A DNA stretch of 15,258 nt from Deltaproteobacteria bacterium (GTDB lineage Bacteria > Myxococcota_A > UBA9042 > DTJE01). Shown in pieces: positions 1-7,704 of this stretch; positions within the stretch are counted from its first letter, which is position 1, and each line of letters begins with the position of its first letter. The notes under the pieces are model-generated. The model saw only the letters and a program-made list of their open reading frames with translations. It searched no databases and was not told where the DNA came from. The stretch lies in contig JADHTP010000046.1 of assembly GCA_016784945.1 (NCBI GenBank), positions 1 to 15,258 on the forward strand, read 5' to 3'. The position numbers and the translations under genes are program-made.

Positions 1-1
1 C

Positions 2-394
2 TTCCTCTTTTCCTTGGCGGGGGTCCCCAACCGCCGGTTGGCCCCAGCAGCAGCCGGAGAGGCCGTCCTGGCAACACTGCTGACTTTCGCCATGGGCTGG
101 ATCACCCGGATCCACGTGGATTCCGGCTCGGCCACCCTCTACCTGCTGCCGGTCATGGTCACCTTCTACCTGTCCCCCTCCCTCCATCGGACGGGTGACA
201 CGGAGGCACGGCGTTTCCCCGTGGCCTTCGCCCTGGGGCTCGCGGCGGCCTCACTGAGCCTGCTGATCACCGGGGTCATGCCGATCATGCGGATCGGGGC
301 GGCCATGGCACTGGGTCTCGCCTGCTCCGCCCTGGTCGCCAGCGTGTCACGGCGCATGGGTTCAAGGGGCACAGGCAGTCCAGAACCGTCTTGA
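2..394 (+). CDS. Membrane protein, C-terminal fragment (possible RND/MMPL permease end)
   Basis: This frame is already open at the left window edge, so only the last 130 residues are visible and the true start lies outside. Three hydrophobic stretches can be seen: around AVLATLLTFAMGWI, around ATLYLLPVMVTFYL, and a final pair from FALGLAAASLSLLITG to IGAAMALGLACSALVASV. It ends in a short basic, hydrophilic tail. The order 'helix, short loop with MRIG, helix, basic tail' resembles the last two membrane helices of an MMPL/RND module and lines up loosely with both module ends of the next gene. That would make it the tail of a second RND-type exporter. This is inference from shape, and it could be another polytopic membrane protein. 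The stop overlaps the earliest possible TTG start of the next gene, so the two are probably co-transcribed. Confidence 0.55.
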   Translation, partial: FLFSLAGVPNRRLAPAAAGEAVLATLLTFAMGWITRIHVDSGSATLYLLPVMVTFYLSPSLHRTGDTEARRFPVAFALGLAAASLSLLITGVMPIMRIGAAMALGLACSALVASVSRRMGSRGTGSPEPS

Positions 395-434
395 CAACGG
401 GCACGCAGGCCAGCAGAATCGGCCGCAATCCCAC

Positions 435-440
435 TGGAGG
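435..440 (+). promoter_or_regulatory. Ribosome binding site deciding the RND start
   Basis: TGGAGG lies 7 nt upstream of the TTG at 448. The alternative TTG at 391 has no good Shine-Dalgarno sequence at normal distance; its nearest purine run is more than 20 nt away. This favours initiation at 448, which also leaves a short amphipathic N-terminus directly before the first membrane helix. Confidence 0.5.
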
Positions 441-447
441 GCCTCGA

Positions 448-3162
448 TTGATCGAGCGCTTCGAGGAAGGCATCGCACGCAGACCTGTTCGCATCCTTCT
501 GCTGGTCGCGATCCTGACCGGTGTGGCCCTGTCCGGGGCGGTCAATCTTCCCATCCAGACCTCCAGAAAGGCGCTTTTCCCCCAGGACGAACCGGTCCTC
601 CAGAGACTGGACTCGTTCCTCGAACGATTCGGGGCGGGCTCCGACCTCATGGTGGTGGTGGAGGACGCGCCGCGCGCGACCCTGGAACGGTTCGCCACGG
701 AGTTCGCCACCCGGGTCAAGGAAAGACCGGACGTCCGGGATGCCTCCGAGCGGCTCGACACTGAATTCTTCTACCGGCATGCCTTCGTCATGTTGCCCCC
801 GGCCAGCCTGGAACAGATCCGGGCGATACTGGACGAATTCCAGGGAAAGACCCTCGTCGACCGGCCGGTTACCACGGACGAAGCACTGGAAAACGTATCC
901 GCATGGCTGGACGATCCGCCCCCTCTCGGGGACACGGATGTGAACATCAAGACGGCTCGGGAGATGCTCAAGGTCCTGGACTTCCTCCTGGAAGAATGGA
1001 TTCGATGGCTGGACTCCGAGGATGAGCCCACTGCCATCGACTGGCCACGGGTGGCCAACCACCCGGAGGCCGACGCGTTCCTCGAGGGAAACGGTTATTT
1101 CGCCTCCCGCGATGGAAGATTCCTGATTGTCCTGGTCAGCCGGGCCGACTCCTCCGAGGAGTTCGCGGTCCTCGATCCGTTCATCCGGGGTGTGCGCGAA
1201 ACGGCCAACCAGTTGCGGGAAGAATACGCCCGGGCGGGAAAACCCGTGCCCGTGGTCGGCTTTACCGGACTCCCCGCTACGGTTCACGAAGAGTTCGCCT
1301 ACATCCAGTCCGACATCCTCTTCATTGTCGCCACCGCCGGGATCCTGGTGATAATCCTGATTCTGTTCTGGCTCAGGTCGTGGCGCCGCGCGCTGGTCAT
1401 CTTCCTTCCCATGGGCATCGGAACCATCTGGAACGCGGGCATCACCTACCTGACGGTGGGGCACCTGACCATGGTCACCGCCGGCTTCAGCGCCATCCTT
1501 TTCGGCCTGGGCGTGGACTACGGCATTTTCATGAGTTCCCGCATACTGGAAGAAGTGCGCACGGGCGCCCCCATGGCCGGGGCCATCGCCCGGGGAACGG
1601 CCGCGTCGGCCAAGCCGCTTTTCACGGCCGGTGGGTGCACCATACTGATATTCGGCGCCCTCATGACCGTTCCCTTCAAGGGATTCTCCGAACTCGGCAC
1701 GGTAGCCGCGACGGGCGTCCTGGCCGTTCTGCTAAGCACGTTCGTAGCGCTCCCGGCCCTTTTCTCGCTGCTGCGTCCGCCGGTCCCCATGAATGGCCCC
1801 GGCCGTACCGTTTCCGATGAGGAGGCACGAAACCCACGCCTGTCACTCGGACGTTCCGCATCGGTGCTGGTCATGGTGTTCGCCTTCGTGTCCGCCGGCC
1901 TGGGAATTGCCATCGGGACCACCATTCCCTTCAACTACAACGCCATGGACCTGCTCCCGGAGGATTCGGAGGCCGCCACCTACCAGAAGAAGCTGGTTGA
2001 ATACAGTGACTTCCAACCGGAAATCGTGATCTTCACGGCGCCCACGCTGGCCGAAGCGAGGCGTATGACGAAACAAGCATCGAATCTTCCTACGGTCACC
2101 CGCGTCCAATCCATCGTGGACCTGTTCCCCGACGACATGGAGGAGCGGGTCCAGTTGGCCCGGAGAATCGGGACCGCCATATCGGACTCGCCCACGGCGC
2201 GGGTCCTCAAGGAGCAGGAAGACGTGCGCCTCACCCCCGCCAACGTGGCAAGCCTCGGCGACAGCGCGCTGAAGTCCATCGACCTCCTGGACGAGATCCA
2301 GGAACAGGCCTTCTCGGCCGGTCACGGTGGTATCGTGGAGGTGCTGGAAAAAGCCCGATCCCGCCTGGAGGACCTGGAAAAGAGAACCCGCGACGCACCG
2401 GACAGGGTCGCTGCGCGCACAAACGGCTTCTTCAACCTGCTGCTGGCGTCGACCCGCCAGACGGTGTCGGTGCTGTCGGGGTGGAAATCGGCCGAACCGT
2501 TGACACCGGAGCGCCTGCCCCCGTCCATCAGGAACCGGTTCATCGCGAGCGACGGATCCTGGGCGGTCTATGCCTATCCCAGACTGTCCATCTACGTCAT
2601 GGAACTGTTGGACGTATTCATGAAGGACGTCTACTCCGTATCTCCCGATGCCACGGGCTTCCCCACCACCCACCAGGTCTTTTCACGAATGGCCATCCGC
2701 AGCTTCCTCCAGGGAACGATCCTGGCCGCGGCCGTGGCGTTGATATGGATCCTGATCGTGGTCCGGAGCCTGCGGGGGTTCCTTGTGGCGGCACTGCCTC
2801 TCATGGTGGGTGAGGGGTGGCTCCTGGGCATGCTGGCCGTGTTCGACATCCGGTTCGGATATGCCAACATCATCGGCGTTCCCATGGTCATGGCCCTGGC
2901 CGTGGACTACGGCATCTGGTTCGCCCATCGGTTCAAGGAACTGTCGGATTATTCCGCATGGGGTGCATCGGCAGTGGCTTCGAAGGCCATCATGCTGGCC
3001 GCCGGCACGACCTTCGCGGGCCTTGGGGCCATCACTTTTGCGGAGTATCGCGGCGTGTCCATGATGGGGGTTTGCATTACCATCGGTCTGCTGTGTTGCG
3101 TGGTGGCGGCCCGGTTCGTTTCACCGGCGGTCGCCCAGGTCTTGGGAGGCAAAAGAGCATGA
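448..3162 (+). CDS. RND/MMPL superfamily transporter, HpnN-like
   Basis: A predicted inner-membrane exporter of 904 residues from the TTG at 448, or 923 from the TTG at 391. It has the duplicated RND layout. TM1 lies near residues 14-33. A large periplasmic loop follows, then five helices that include GLGVDYGIF (Asp357), the TM4 motif of the MMPL group. The second half repeats this: a helix near ASVLVMVFAFVSAGLG, another periplasmic domain with a charged, probably coiled stretch (VLEKARSRLEDLEKR), and five helices containing ALAVDYGIW (Asp820). The paired Asp residues fit proton-coupled transport. The segment NYNAMDLLPEDSEA after the seventh helix resembles HpnN, which moves hopanoids to the outer membrane, but no hopanoid gene is nearby, so the substrate is open. 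The stop overlaps the next start (ATGA), indicating coupling to the periplasmic binding protein. Confidence 0.9.
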   Translation: MIERFEEGIARRPVRILLLVAILTGVALSGAVNLPIQTSRKALFPQDEPVLQRLDSFLERFGAGSDLMVVVEDAPRATLERFATEFATRVKERPDVRDASERLDTEFFYRHAFVMLPPASLEQIRAILDEFQGKTLVDRPVTTDEALENVSAWLDDPPPLGDTDVNIKTAREMLKVLDFLLEEWIRWLDSEDEPTAIDWPRVANHPEADAFLEGNGYFASRDGRFLIVLVSRADSSEEFAVLDPFIRGVRETANQLREEYARAGKPVPVVGFTGLPATVHEEFAYIQSDILFIVATAGILVIILILFWLRSWRRALVIFLPMGIGTIWNAGITYLTVGHLTMVTAGFSAILFGLGVDYGIFMSSRILEEVRTGAPMAGAIARGTAASAKPLFTAGGCTILIFGALMTVPFKGFSELGTVAATGVLAVLLSTFVALPALFSLLRPPVPMNGPGRTVSDEEARNPRLSLGRSASVLVMVFAFVSAGLGIAIGTTIPFNYNAMDLLPEDSEAATYQKKLVEYSDFQPEIVIFTAPTLAEARRMTKQASNLPTVTRVQSIVDLFPDDMEERVQLARRIGTAISDSPTARVLKEQEDVRLTPANVASLGDSALKSIDLLDEIQEQAFSAGHGGIVEVLEKARSRLEDLEKRTRDAPDRVAARTNGFFNLLLASTRQTVSVLSGWKSAEPLTPERLPPSIRNRFIASDGSWAVYAYPRLSIYVMELLDVFMKDVYSVSPDATGFPTTHQVFSRMAIRSFLQGTILAAAVALIWILIVVRSLRGFLVAALPLMVGEGWLLGMLAVFDIRFGYANIIGVPMVMALAVDYGIWFAHRFKELSDYSAWGASAVASKAIMLAAGTTFAGLGAITFAEYRGVSMMGVCITIGLLCCVVAARFVSPAVAQVLGGKRA

Positions 3163-4013
3163 AATCGATTGTCAGGTCGGCCTTCATGGCCATGGTTACA
3201 CTGGGGCTGGGCGTTGGTACGACCGCACCCGCGATGGCCGCCCCAGACAGCCCTTCCCTGGTGATCTGTTACACCACGGGCAGCGTGAACGTGCGAGAGG
3301 CGAAGAAGGCCACCGAATCCATGCTCCGGGTCCTGGAGACCATCGGAAAATGGTCGGAAGGGACATTCACGAGCCACTTCGTCACCGGCGTGAAGGCATG
3401 TGAAAGGGTCTTCAACAACGAGAAGCCCCATTTCATCATCCCGTCGCTGGGTTTCTACCTCCAGCATGGCGGCAGGGACCGGCTGGTTCCACTGGCCCAG
3501 CCCCGGGTGAAGGGGGCCTCAACGGACACCTGGCGGGTGATGGTCCGCAAGGGGACCCACGACTCGCTGGACAGCCTCAAGGGCGGGAAACTGGGAGGCA
3601 CGCTGGTGTCGGAGCCCCTTTTCCTGGAAAAAGTGGTCTTCCGGGGGGCCGTGAAGCCCGAGGAACACTTCAAGCTTCGGCATTCGAAGCGGGCCTTGAG
3701 GCCCCTGCGTGACCTGGCAGCCGGGCGGCTCGACGCCGTATTGGTCAACGATCAGCAGTTCCAGGCCCTCGGTTCCCTGCCCTTCGGCAAGGACCTGGAG
3801 GCGGTCTTCACGTCGAAACCCCTGCCCCTGCCCGGCGTCTTCGCGGACACCACCCGCAGCAGCAAACGGGACCGGGGTCGTTTCGGCAAGGCCATGGTCG
3901 CGTTCTGCGGCCACCCGGAAGGCAAATCCTTCTGTGAACTGTTCGGGATCGACGGCTTCGAACCCGTTGACCCGTCGGCGTTCAGCGAAGTCCGGGCACT
4001 GTGGAATAAGTAG
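3159..4013 (+). CDS. PhnD-like periplasmic substrate-binding protein
   Basis: A protein of 284 residues with a Sec signal peptide: MKSIVR basic end, hydrophobic core, likely cleavage after AMA at residue 27. The mature part has the two-lobe pattern of the phosphate/phosphonate (PhnD, transferrin-like) binding family. Recognisable pieces are an early beta strand LVICYTTGS, KPHFIIPSLGFYL, VPLAQPRVKG, WRVMVRKGT...SLDSLKGGKLGG, LRDLAAGRLDAVLVNDQQ, TSKPLPLPGVFAD, and a C-terminal GKSF..LFGIDGFEPVD. GGGAGG-type SD GGGAGG (3144-3149) and the ATGA overlap fix the start, although the frame is open well upstream. No ABC permease or ATPase is present. The tight link is to an RND transporter instead, so a ligand-presenting role for that exporter is a reasonable but unproven inference. 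The ligand cannot be read from the sequence. Confidence 0.8.
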   Translation: MKSIVRSAFMAMVTLGLGVGTTAPAMAAPDSPSLVICYTTGSVNVREAKKATESMLRVLETIGKWSEGTFTSHFVTGVKACERVFNNEKPHFIIPSLGFYLQHGGRDRLVPLAQPRVKGASTDTWRVMVRKGTHDSLDSLKGGKLGGTLVSEPLFLEKVVFRGAVKPEEHFKLRHSKRALRPLRDLAAGRLDAVLVNDQQFQALGSLPFGKDLEAVFTSKPLPLPGVFADTTRSSKRDRGRFGKAMVAFCGHPEGKSFCELFGIDGFEPVDPSAFSEVRALWNK

Positions 4014-4023
4014 ACCTGCCCCC

Positions 4024-4053
4024 TTGCCCTCGGCCCGGTATCCAATCTATCAT
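4024..4053 (+). promoter_or_regulatory. Possible sigma-70 promoter for lipoprotein-xseB
   Basis: TTGCCC (4024-4029) and TATCAT (4048-4053) are separated by 18 nt, in the 62-nt gap before the lipoprotein gene. Each hexamer resembles the consensus but neither is strong, and read-through from the transporter genes is equally possible. Confidence 0.25.
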
Positions 4054-4075
4054 TCGTCAGCGGATACGAGGATCC

Positions 4076-4927
4076 ATGCCAGACCTTGTTCCAACACGCA
4101 GGGCCGCCCCCCTGGTCCTGGCGGCGCTCATCGTCCTGACAGGCTGTTCCATGTCCCTGCCCAGGGACCTGGCTTCCCTGGACGAGGTCAAGGGATGTTC
4201 CGCCTGGGACACGGGCACGGTCACACGGCTGGGTCGGGCCTATGACCGCACCACGCCCCGCCGGATCCTGGAGTGTTCGCTTTCCATCATCCGCGAGGAA
4301 GCGTTCCGATCCATCTCCAAGAGCACCCTGGCTTCACGCGTCTGCTTTCTCCTGGCCGATTCCGAAACCGACTCCAACCGCAGACGCATGCTCGCCGCCG
4401 AAGGAGTTCGCTGGGCGGAGATCGCCGTCCACCTGGGGGCCTGGCTCGACGGCGAGGTCCACTACTACTTTGCGGTGAACCTGGGCCTGGCCGTGCAGGA
4501 CACGGTGGTGGTGGCCATCAAGAACCTGCCCCGGCTCGAGGAGGAACTCAAGGCGGCGGTCCAGCACGCCCCGGAAGTGGATGGCGGTGGCCCGGAGCGG
4601 GTCCTGGGCATGCTCTACCTTCAGGCACCCAGCTGGCCCAAGGGCATCGGCGACGGCGACAAGGCCGTGCAGCTCCTGGCCAAGGTGGCTTGGCAGTATC
4701 CCGAGCACCCGCTGAACCACATCTTCCTGTCGCAGGCGCTGTGGGAGGTGGAGGGCGACGAGGCCCTGGACGAGATACGGACCCACCTGGACGAAGCCGC
4801 CAGGCTGCTGGGTCTGAGGAACTGGGGCTATGCCCACAAGCAGTGGCACCAGGGCATCACGGACCTCGCCACGGACATCGGCGAGGAACGGTTCCTGGAT
4901 TGCGAATACCTCCACTGCGGCGGATAG
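4076..4927 (+). CDS. TPR-like (TatT-like) lipoprotein
   Basis: A protein of 283 residues with a type II signal peptide: TRR, hydrophobic core, lipobox LTGC with Cys24 as the lipidation site. The rest looks alpha-helical. The stretch GGGPERVLGMLYLQAP...KGIGDGDKAVQLLAKVA...YPEHPLNHIFLSQALWE has the spacing of tetratricopeptide-like helix pairs. It resembles TatT-type lipoproteins (TRAP transporter T component), which pair with periplasmic binding proteins in spirochaetes. Here the neighbour upstream is a PhnD-like binding protein rather than a TRAP one. The SD-like CGAGG sits close to the ATG, with about 4 nt spacing. The xseB start follows 16 nt after the stop. The TPR-like reading is fairly safe; the TatT relation is a suggestion. 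Confidence 0.75.
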   Translation: MPDLVPTRRAAPLVLAALIVLTGCSMSLPRDLASLDEVKGCSAWDTGTVTRLGRAYDRTTPRRILECSLSIIREEAFRSISKSTLASRVCFLLADSETDSNRRRMLAAEGVRWAEIAVHLGAWLDGEVHYYFAVNLGLAVQDTVVVAIKNLPRLEEELKAAVQHAPEVDGGGPERVLGMLYLQAPSWPKGIGDGDKAVQLLAKVAWQYPEHPLNHIFLSQALWEVEGDEALDEIRTHLDEAARLLGLRNWGYAHKQWHQGITDLATDIGEERFLDCEYLHCGG

Positions 4928-4943
4928 GTAAAGGGAGGGTGTC

Positions 4944-5189
4944 ATGGCCGACAAGCCGGACAAGGGATTCGAAGACATACTGACGGAACTCAACGGCGTG
5001 GTGGAGAAGCTGGAAAAAGGCAACCTGCCGCTGGAAGAGGCGATCACCCTCTATTCCCGGGGCGCCGGGCTGCTCAAATCGGCCCAGGGCGTGCTGGACA
5101 AAGCCCAGGCCCGCCTGGAGGTGCTCATGTCCTCCGAGGAAGGCCAGGATCCGGAAACCTCCACGTTGAATCCGGTAGAGTTCCTTTGA
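4944..5189 (+). CDS. xseB: Exodeoxyribonuclease VII small subunit
   Basis: A protein of 81 residues, the usual XseB size. The family core is plain: FEDILTELNGVVEKLEKGNLPLEEAITLYSRG, followed by a second helix (LLKSAQGVLDKAQARLEVL) and a short acidic, variable tail. XseB forms a helical hairpin that binds the catalytic subunit XseA; together they degrade single-stranded DNA to short oligonucleotides in the cytosol. SD GGGAGG (4933-4938) lies 5 nt before the ATG. Many genomes place xseB beside xseA, ispA or dxs, but here it sits between two envelope lipoprotein genes and xseA is not in the window. It probably shares a transcript with the upstream lipoprotein. Confidence 0.93.
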   Translation: MADKPDKGFEDILTELNGVVEKLEKGNLPLEEAITLYSRGAGLLKSAQGVLDKAQARLEVLMSSEEGQDPETSTLNPVEFL

Positions 5190-5258
5190 AGACGACCAGG
5201 AGAAAGGTTCTTAATCCTATAGCCACATTCAATGGACGTATCCTGTCGGGAGGTTTCC

Positions 5259-7298
5259 ATGATCCGGACCATCAAGGTTTTCCCGGCGGTATTGGCGCTG
5301 AGCCTGTGCCTGGCGTGCTCCAGCTCGGACAGCGGTCCGGGGGACGTGCCAGTGGCGGACAATCCAGTGGGAGACCAGATGTCGGAAGCCGGCATGGACG
5401 CGGGCAATGACACCGGTCCCGTGTTCCCCGACCCCATCTTGCCCATCACCGATCCCCTGGCCCTGAGGGTGGGCGTGTCGGAAGCCACCATGCCGGTTCC
5501 CGTGGGCATCAACACCGCCGGGTTCGGCGGGACGTCGGGCGTGAAGTCCCCCTTCGTGGAGAACTTCCTCGGCACCACCAAGGTGTGGGAACACCCCGAC
5601 TTCAAGGTGGTGTTCGTGGAGGGCGGCATGGGTCGCCTGATCTTCGTGCGGTCGGATACCGTGGGCTTTGCCTCGCCGGTCTGGCAGGCACTGGTGGAAC
5701 GCCTCCAGGCACGCACCGGCCTGGATTTTTCGGACCAGCTCGTGGTTGGGGCTACCCATACCCATTCGGGGCCCGGCCGTCTCATCGTGGGGGCCATGGA
5801 AGTGCTGGCCGACAGCTTCTTCCCCCAGCTCTTCGACCGGATCGTGAACACGCTGGTGGACACGATCCTGGCCGCCTATGCCGACCTGGAGCCGGCGCGG
5901 TTCGGATACGCCATCGCCTTCGACAGCCTGATGCACGACGATCGGCGGTGCGAAAATCCACTGCTGGAGGAACCGGACATGCCCCTGCTCCGGTTCGACG
6001 ACCTGGAAGGGAACACCAAGGCCCTGATCATGACCTACGCCATCCACGGAACCGTGCTGGATGCGGAACTGCATCACCTGAGCCAGGACGTGTCCGGCGG
6101 GATCGAGCGCAAGGTCCAGGAACTATTTGACCACTACGTGCCCGTTCTCATGTTCAACAGCTGGGGCGCTGACATGTCGCCGGGCACGCCCCTGAAGCCC
6201 ACGAAACCCGGTCCCTATTCCGACCTGCTGGGGGCCTACACGACCTGTGAGGGCATCGGGAACCGGGCCGCCCAGACCATCGCGGCCGCCTGGGATTCCA
6301 TCGAGTTGAAGGACGAGGTCGACCTGTCCTCCCTGACCGTGTGGCTTCCCCTGAACCGTGACGCACTGGGCTACGAGGACGGCGAGTTCCCCTTCGAATG
6401 GGGCGCCGTCTACTGCGGTGGTGGCGGTGACGGGGAATGCTGGTCCGGCGAGGCGAAACCCATCCCGGACATCGACAAGGGGTGCCTTTTATTCCCCGAG
6501 GAACTGCCGGCGCCGGACCGGACGCTGGTCACGGTGGGACGGCTTGGCGACCTGGTCTTCGCCACCTTCCCGGGCGAGGCCGTGACACAGATCGGCATCG
6601 ATCTGCGGGACGCGATCTCCGAACTGGCCGGTGGGCTGGACGTGGCCTTCTTCGGATACGCCCAGGACTACATCGGCTATGCCACCCCCGAATGGGACTT
6701 CTACCAGGGGGGATACGAGGCCAGCGGGGCCATCTGGGGCCCCAAGCAGGGCGACTACCTGAAGGCCCGCATCCTGGAGGCGGCCGGCAAGCTGTTCGAC
6801 GATTCCGTTGAACTGTCCTGGACGCCCCCGGACCCCATGGTTCCCCCCAGGGTGGAAGGCACGGACCCCTGGAAGGCCACAGCGTCCACGGACCCGGGCG
6901 CCGTTTCCACCCAGGTGCTGGCGGAATACGGCATGACCGACGTGGTGGAGTTCGCCGTGTCGGGAGGCGACCCGTGGCTCATCGCACCACGGACGTATCT
7001 GGAGGTCAAGACCGGTGGGGACTTCGGACCGTTCCTGAGGAAGAACGGAACCCAGGTGGACTCGCACGGCTACGAATTCAGCATGCTCTTCAGCGAGGAT
7101 CCCAACTACTTCGATGCGCCCAAGGCCGCCGCGCGGACCTTCACGTGGACCATGAAGCTCCCGGTCACGCGCGTGGCCGACCAGGTCACGCCTCTGACGG
7201 AAGGAACCTACCGGCTGCGCTTAACGGGCCAGTACGCCACGGCCGACGGTTCCATCAAGGATCTGGAAGTCTTCAGCGACGAGTTTGCGGTGAAGTAG
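5259..7298 (+). CDS. Neutral ceramidase-like lipoprotein
   Basis: A protein of 679 residues. SD GGGAGG (5248-5253) lies 5 nt before the ATG at 5259; an in-frame ATG at 5232 lacks such a site and would put extra residues before the signal peptide. The signal peptide ends SLCLAC (Cys20), followed by a Ser/Asp/Gly-rich linker to about residue 66. The catalytic domain follows neutral ceramidases, zinc amidases that split ceramide into sphingosine and fatty acid: THTHSGPG (His167, His169), YAIHGT (His263), NSWGADMSPG with the expected nucleophile Ser307, FPGEA (Glu440) and GGYEAS (Tyr486). These correspond in order to the Pseudomonas metal and active-site residues. The nucleophile motif differs slightly from the usual GDVSPN. 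A C-terminal beta domain with TEGTYRLRLTGQY matches the family's Ig-like end. Lipid anchoring suggests an outer-membrane or surface enzyme for self or foreign sphingolipids. Confidence 0.9.
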   Translation: MIRTIKVFPAVLALSLCLACSSSDSGPGDVPVADNPVGDQMSEAGMDAGNDTGPVFPDPILPITDPLALRVGVSEATMPVPVGINTAGFGGTSGVKSPFVENFLGTTKVWEHPDFKVVFVEGGMGRLIFVRSDTVGFASPVWQALVERLQARTGLDFSDQLVVGATHTHSGPGRLIVGAMEVLADSFFPQLFDRIVNTLVDTILAAYADLEPARFGYAIAFDSLMHDDRRCENPLLEEPDMPLLRFDDLEGNTKALIMTYAIHGTVLDAELHHLSQDVSGGIERKVQELFDHYVPVLMFNSWGADMSPGTPLKPTKPGPYSDLLGAYTTCEGIGNRAAQTIAAAWDSIELKDEVDLSSLTVWLPLNRDALGYEDGEFPFEWGAVYCGGGGDGECWSGEAKPIPDIDKGCLLFPEELPAPDRTLVTVGRLGDLVFATFPGEAVTQIGIDLRDAISELAGGLDVAFFGYAQDYIGYATPEWDFYQGGYEASGAIWGPKQGDYLKARILEAAGKLFDDSVELSWTPPDPMVPPRVEGTDPWKATASTDPGAVSTQVLAEYGMTDVVEFAVSGGDPWLIAPRTYLEVKTGGDFGPFLRKNGTQVDSHGYEFSMLFSEDPNYFDAPKAAARTFTWTMKLPVTRVADQVTPLTEGTYRLRLTGQYATADGSIKDLEVFSDEFAVK

Positions 7299-7704
7299 GG
7301 ACGTTGATCGACGATTGACTGCCCATGAAGGCACAGTCCTTCAGCCAGGCGCAGGTGCTGCACTGACGCCGGACCTCGGCGGCCACGGCCGGCTCCCCAC
7401 GGAAGCGATGGCGCACCTCGTCGATGGACGTCACCTGTCCGTCCCTCAGGCCCAGCACGGCCAGGAGCGCCGCGTCGTGTGCCCTCACGGCCTCCTCGCC
7501 GGCCTCCTCCCAGTGGCACACTCCGTCTTCCAGGTAGGGGCAGCGAGCACACACGTCATCGGGACCGTCCACCACATCCACTTCCAGACGGGGGTTTGCG
7601 GCCACGGCGTCCGCGATGCGCTGCAGGTTGTCCGTGTAGTCGTCGGCGTAGCCCTTGCCCTGGAAACCCTGGACACAGAACAGGTGGTGGGGCCTCAGTT
7701 TCAT
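7273..7704 (-). CDS. DUF1284 family Cys-rich protein
   Basis: A protein of 143 residues starting MKLRPHHLFCVQGFQGKGY, the signature opening of DUF1284 (KLRPHHLLC...GKGYS). The family motif GPDDVCARCP follows. Cysteines are grouped as C-x2-C-x7-C near residues 53-64 and C-x2-C-x5-C near the C-terminus (CSTCAWLKDC), which suggests a bound metal or Fe-S cluster. No enzymatic role is established. The ATG overlaps the GH57 stop as ATGA, so it is translationally coupled. The gene could extend upstream in frame inside GH57, but the family start decides. Its 3' end overlaps the ceramidase 3' end by 26 bp, tail to tail, with no obvious hairpin terminator between them. Confidence 0.88.
   Translation of the reverse strand: MKLRPHHLFCVQGFQGKGYADDYTDNLQRIADAVAANPRLEVDVVDGPDDVCARCPYLEDGVCHWEEAGEEAVRAHDAALLAVLGLRDGQVTSIDEVRHRFRGEPAVAAEVRRQCSTCAWLKDCAFMGSQSSINVPTSPQTRR

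Noticed and set aside
166..1464. 432-codon open frame on the minus strand
   Set aside because: It lies opposite the clear RND transporter, has the Arg/Gly/His/Asp-rich composition typical of antisense frames in GC-rich DNA, and shows no family motif.
2817..3158. Upstream extension of the PhnD-like gene
   Set aside because: The frame is open there, but it lies inside the RND gene and the signal peptide, SD and ATGA overlap all point to the ATG at 3159.
448..3162. Firm assignment as HpnN, the hopanoid transporter
   Set aside because: The architecture and one segment resemble HpnN, but no hopanoid biosynthesis gene is present, so only a family-level call is given.
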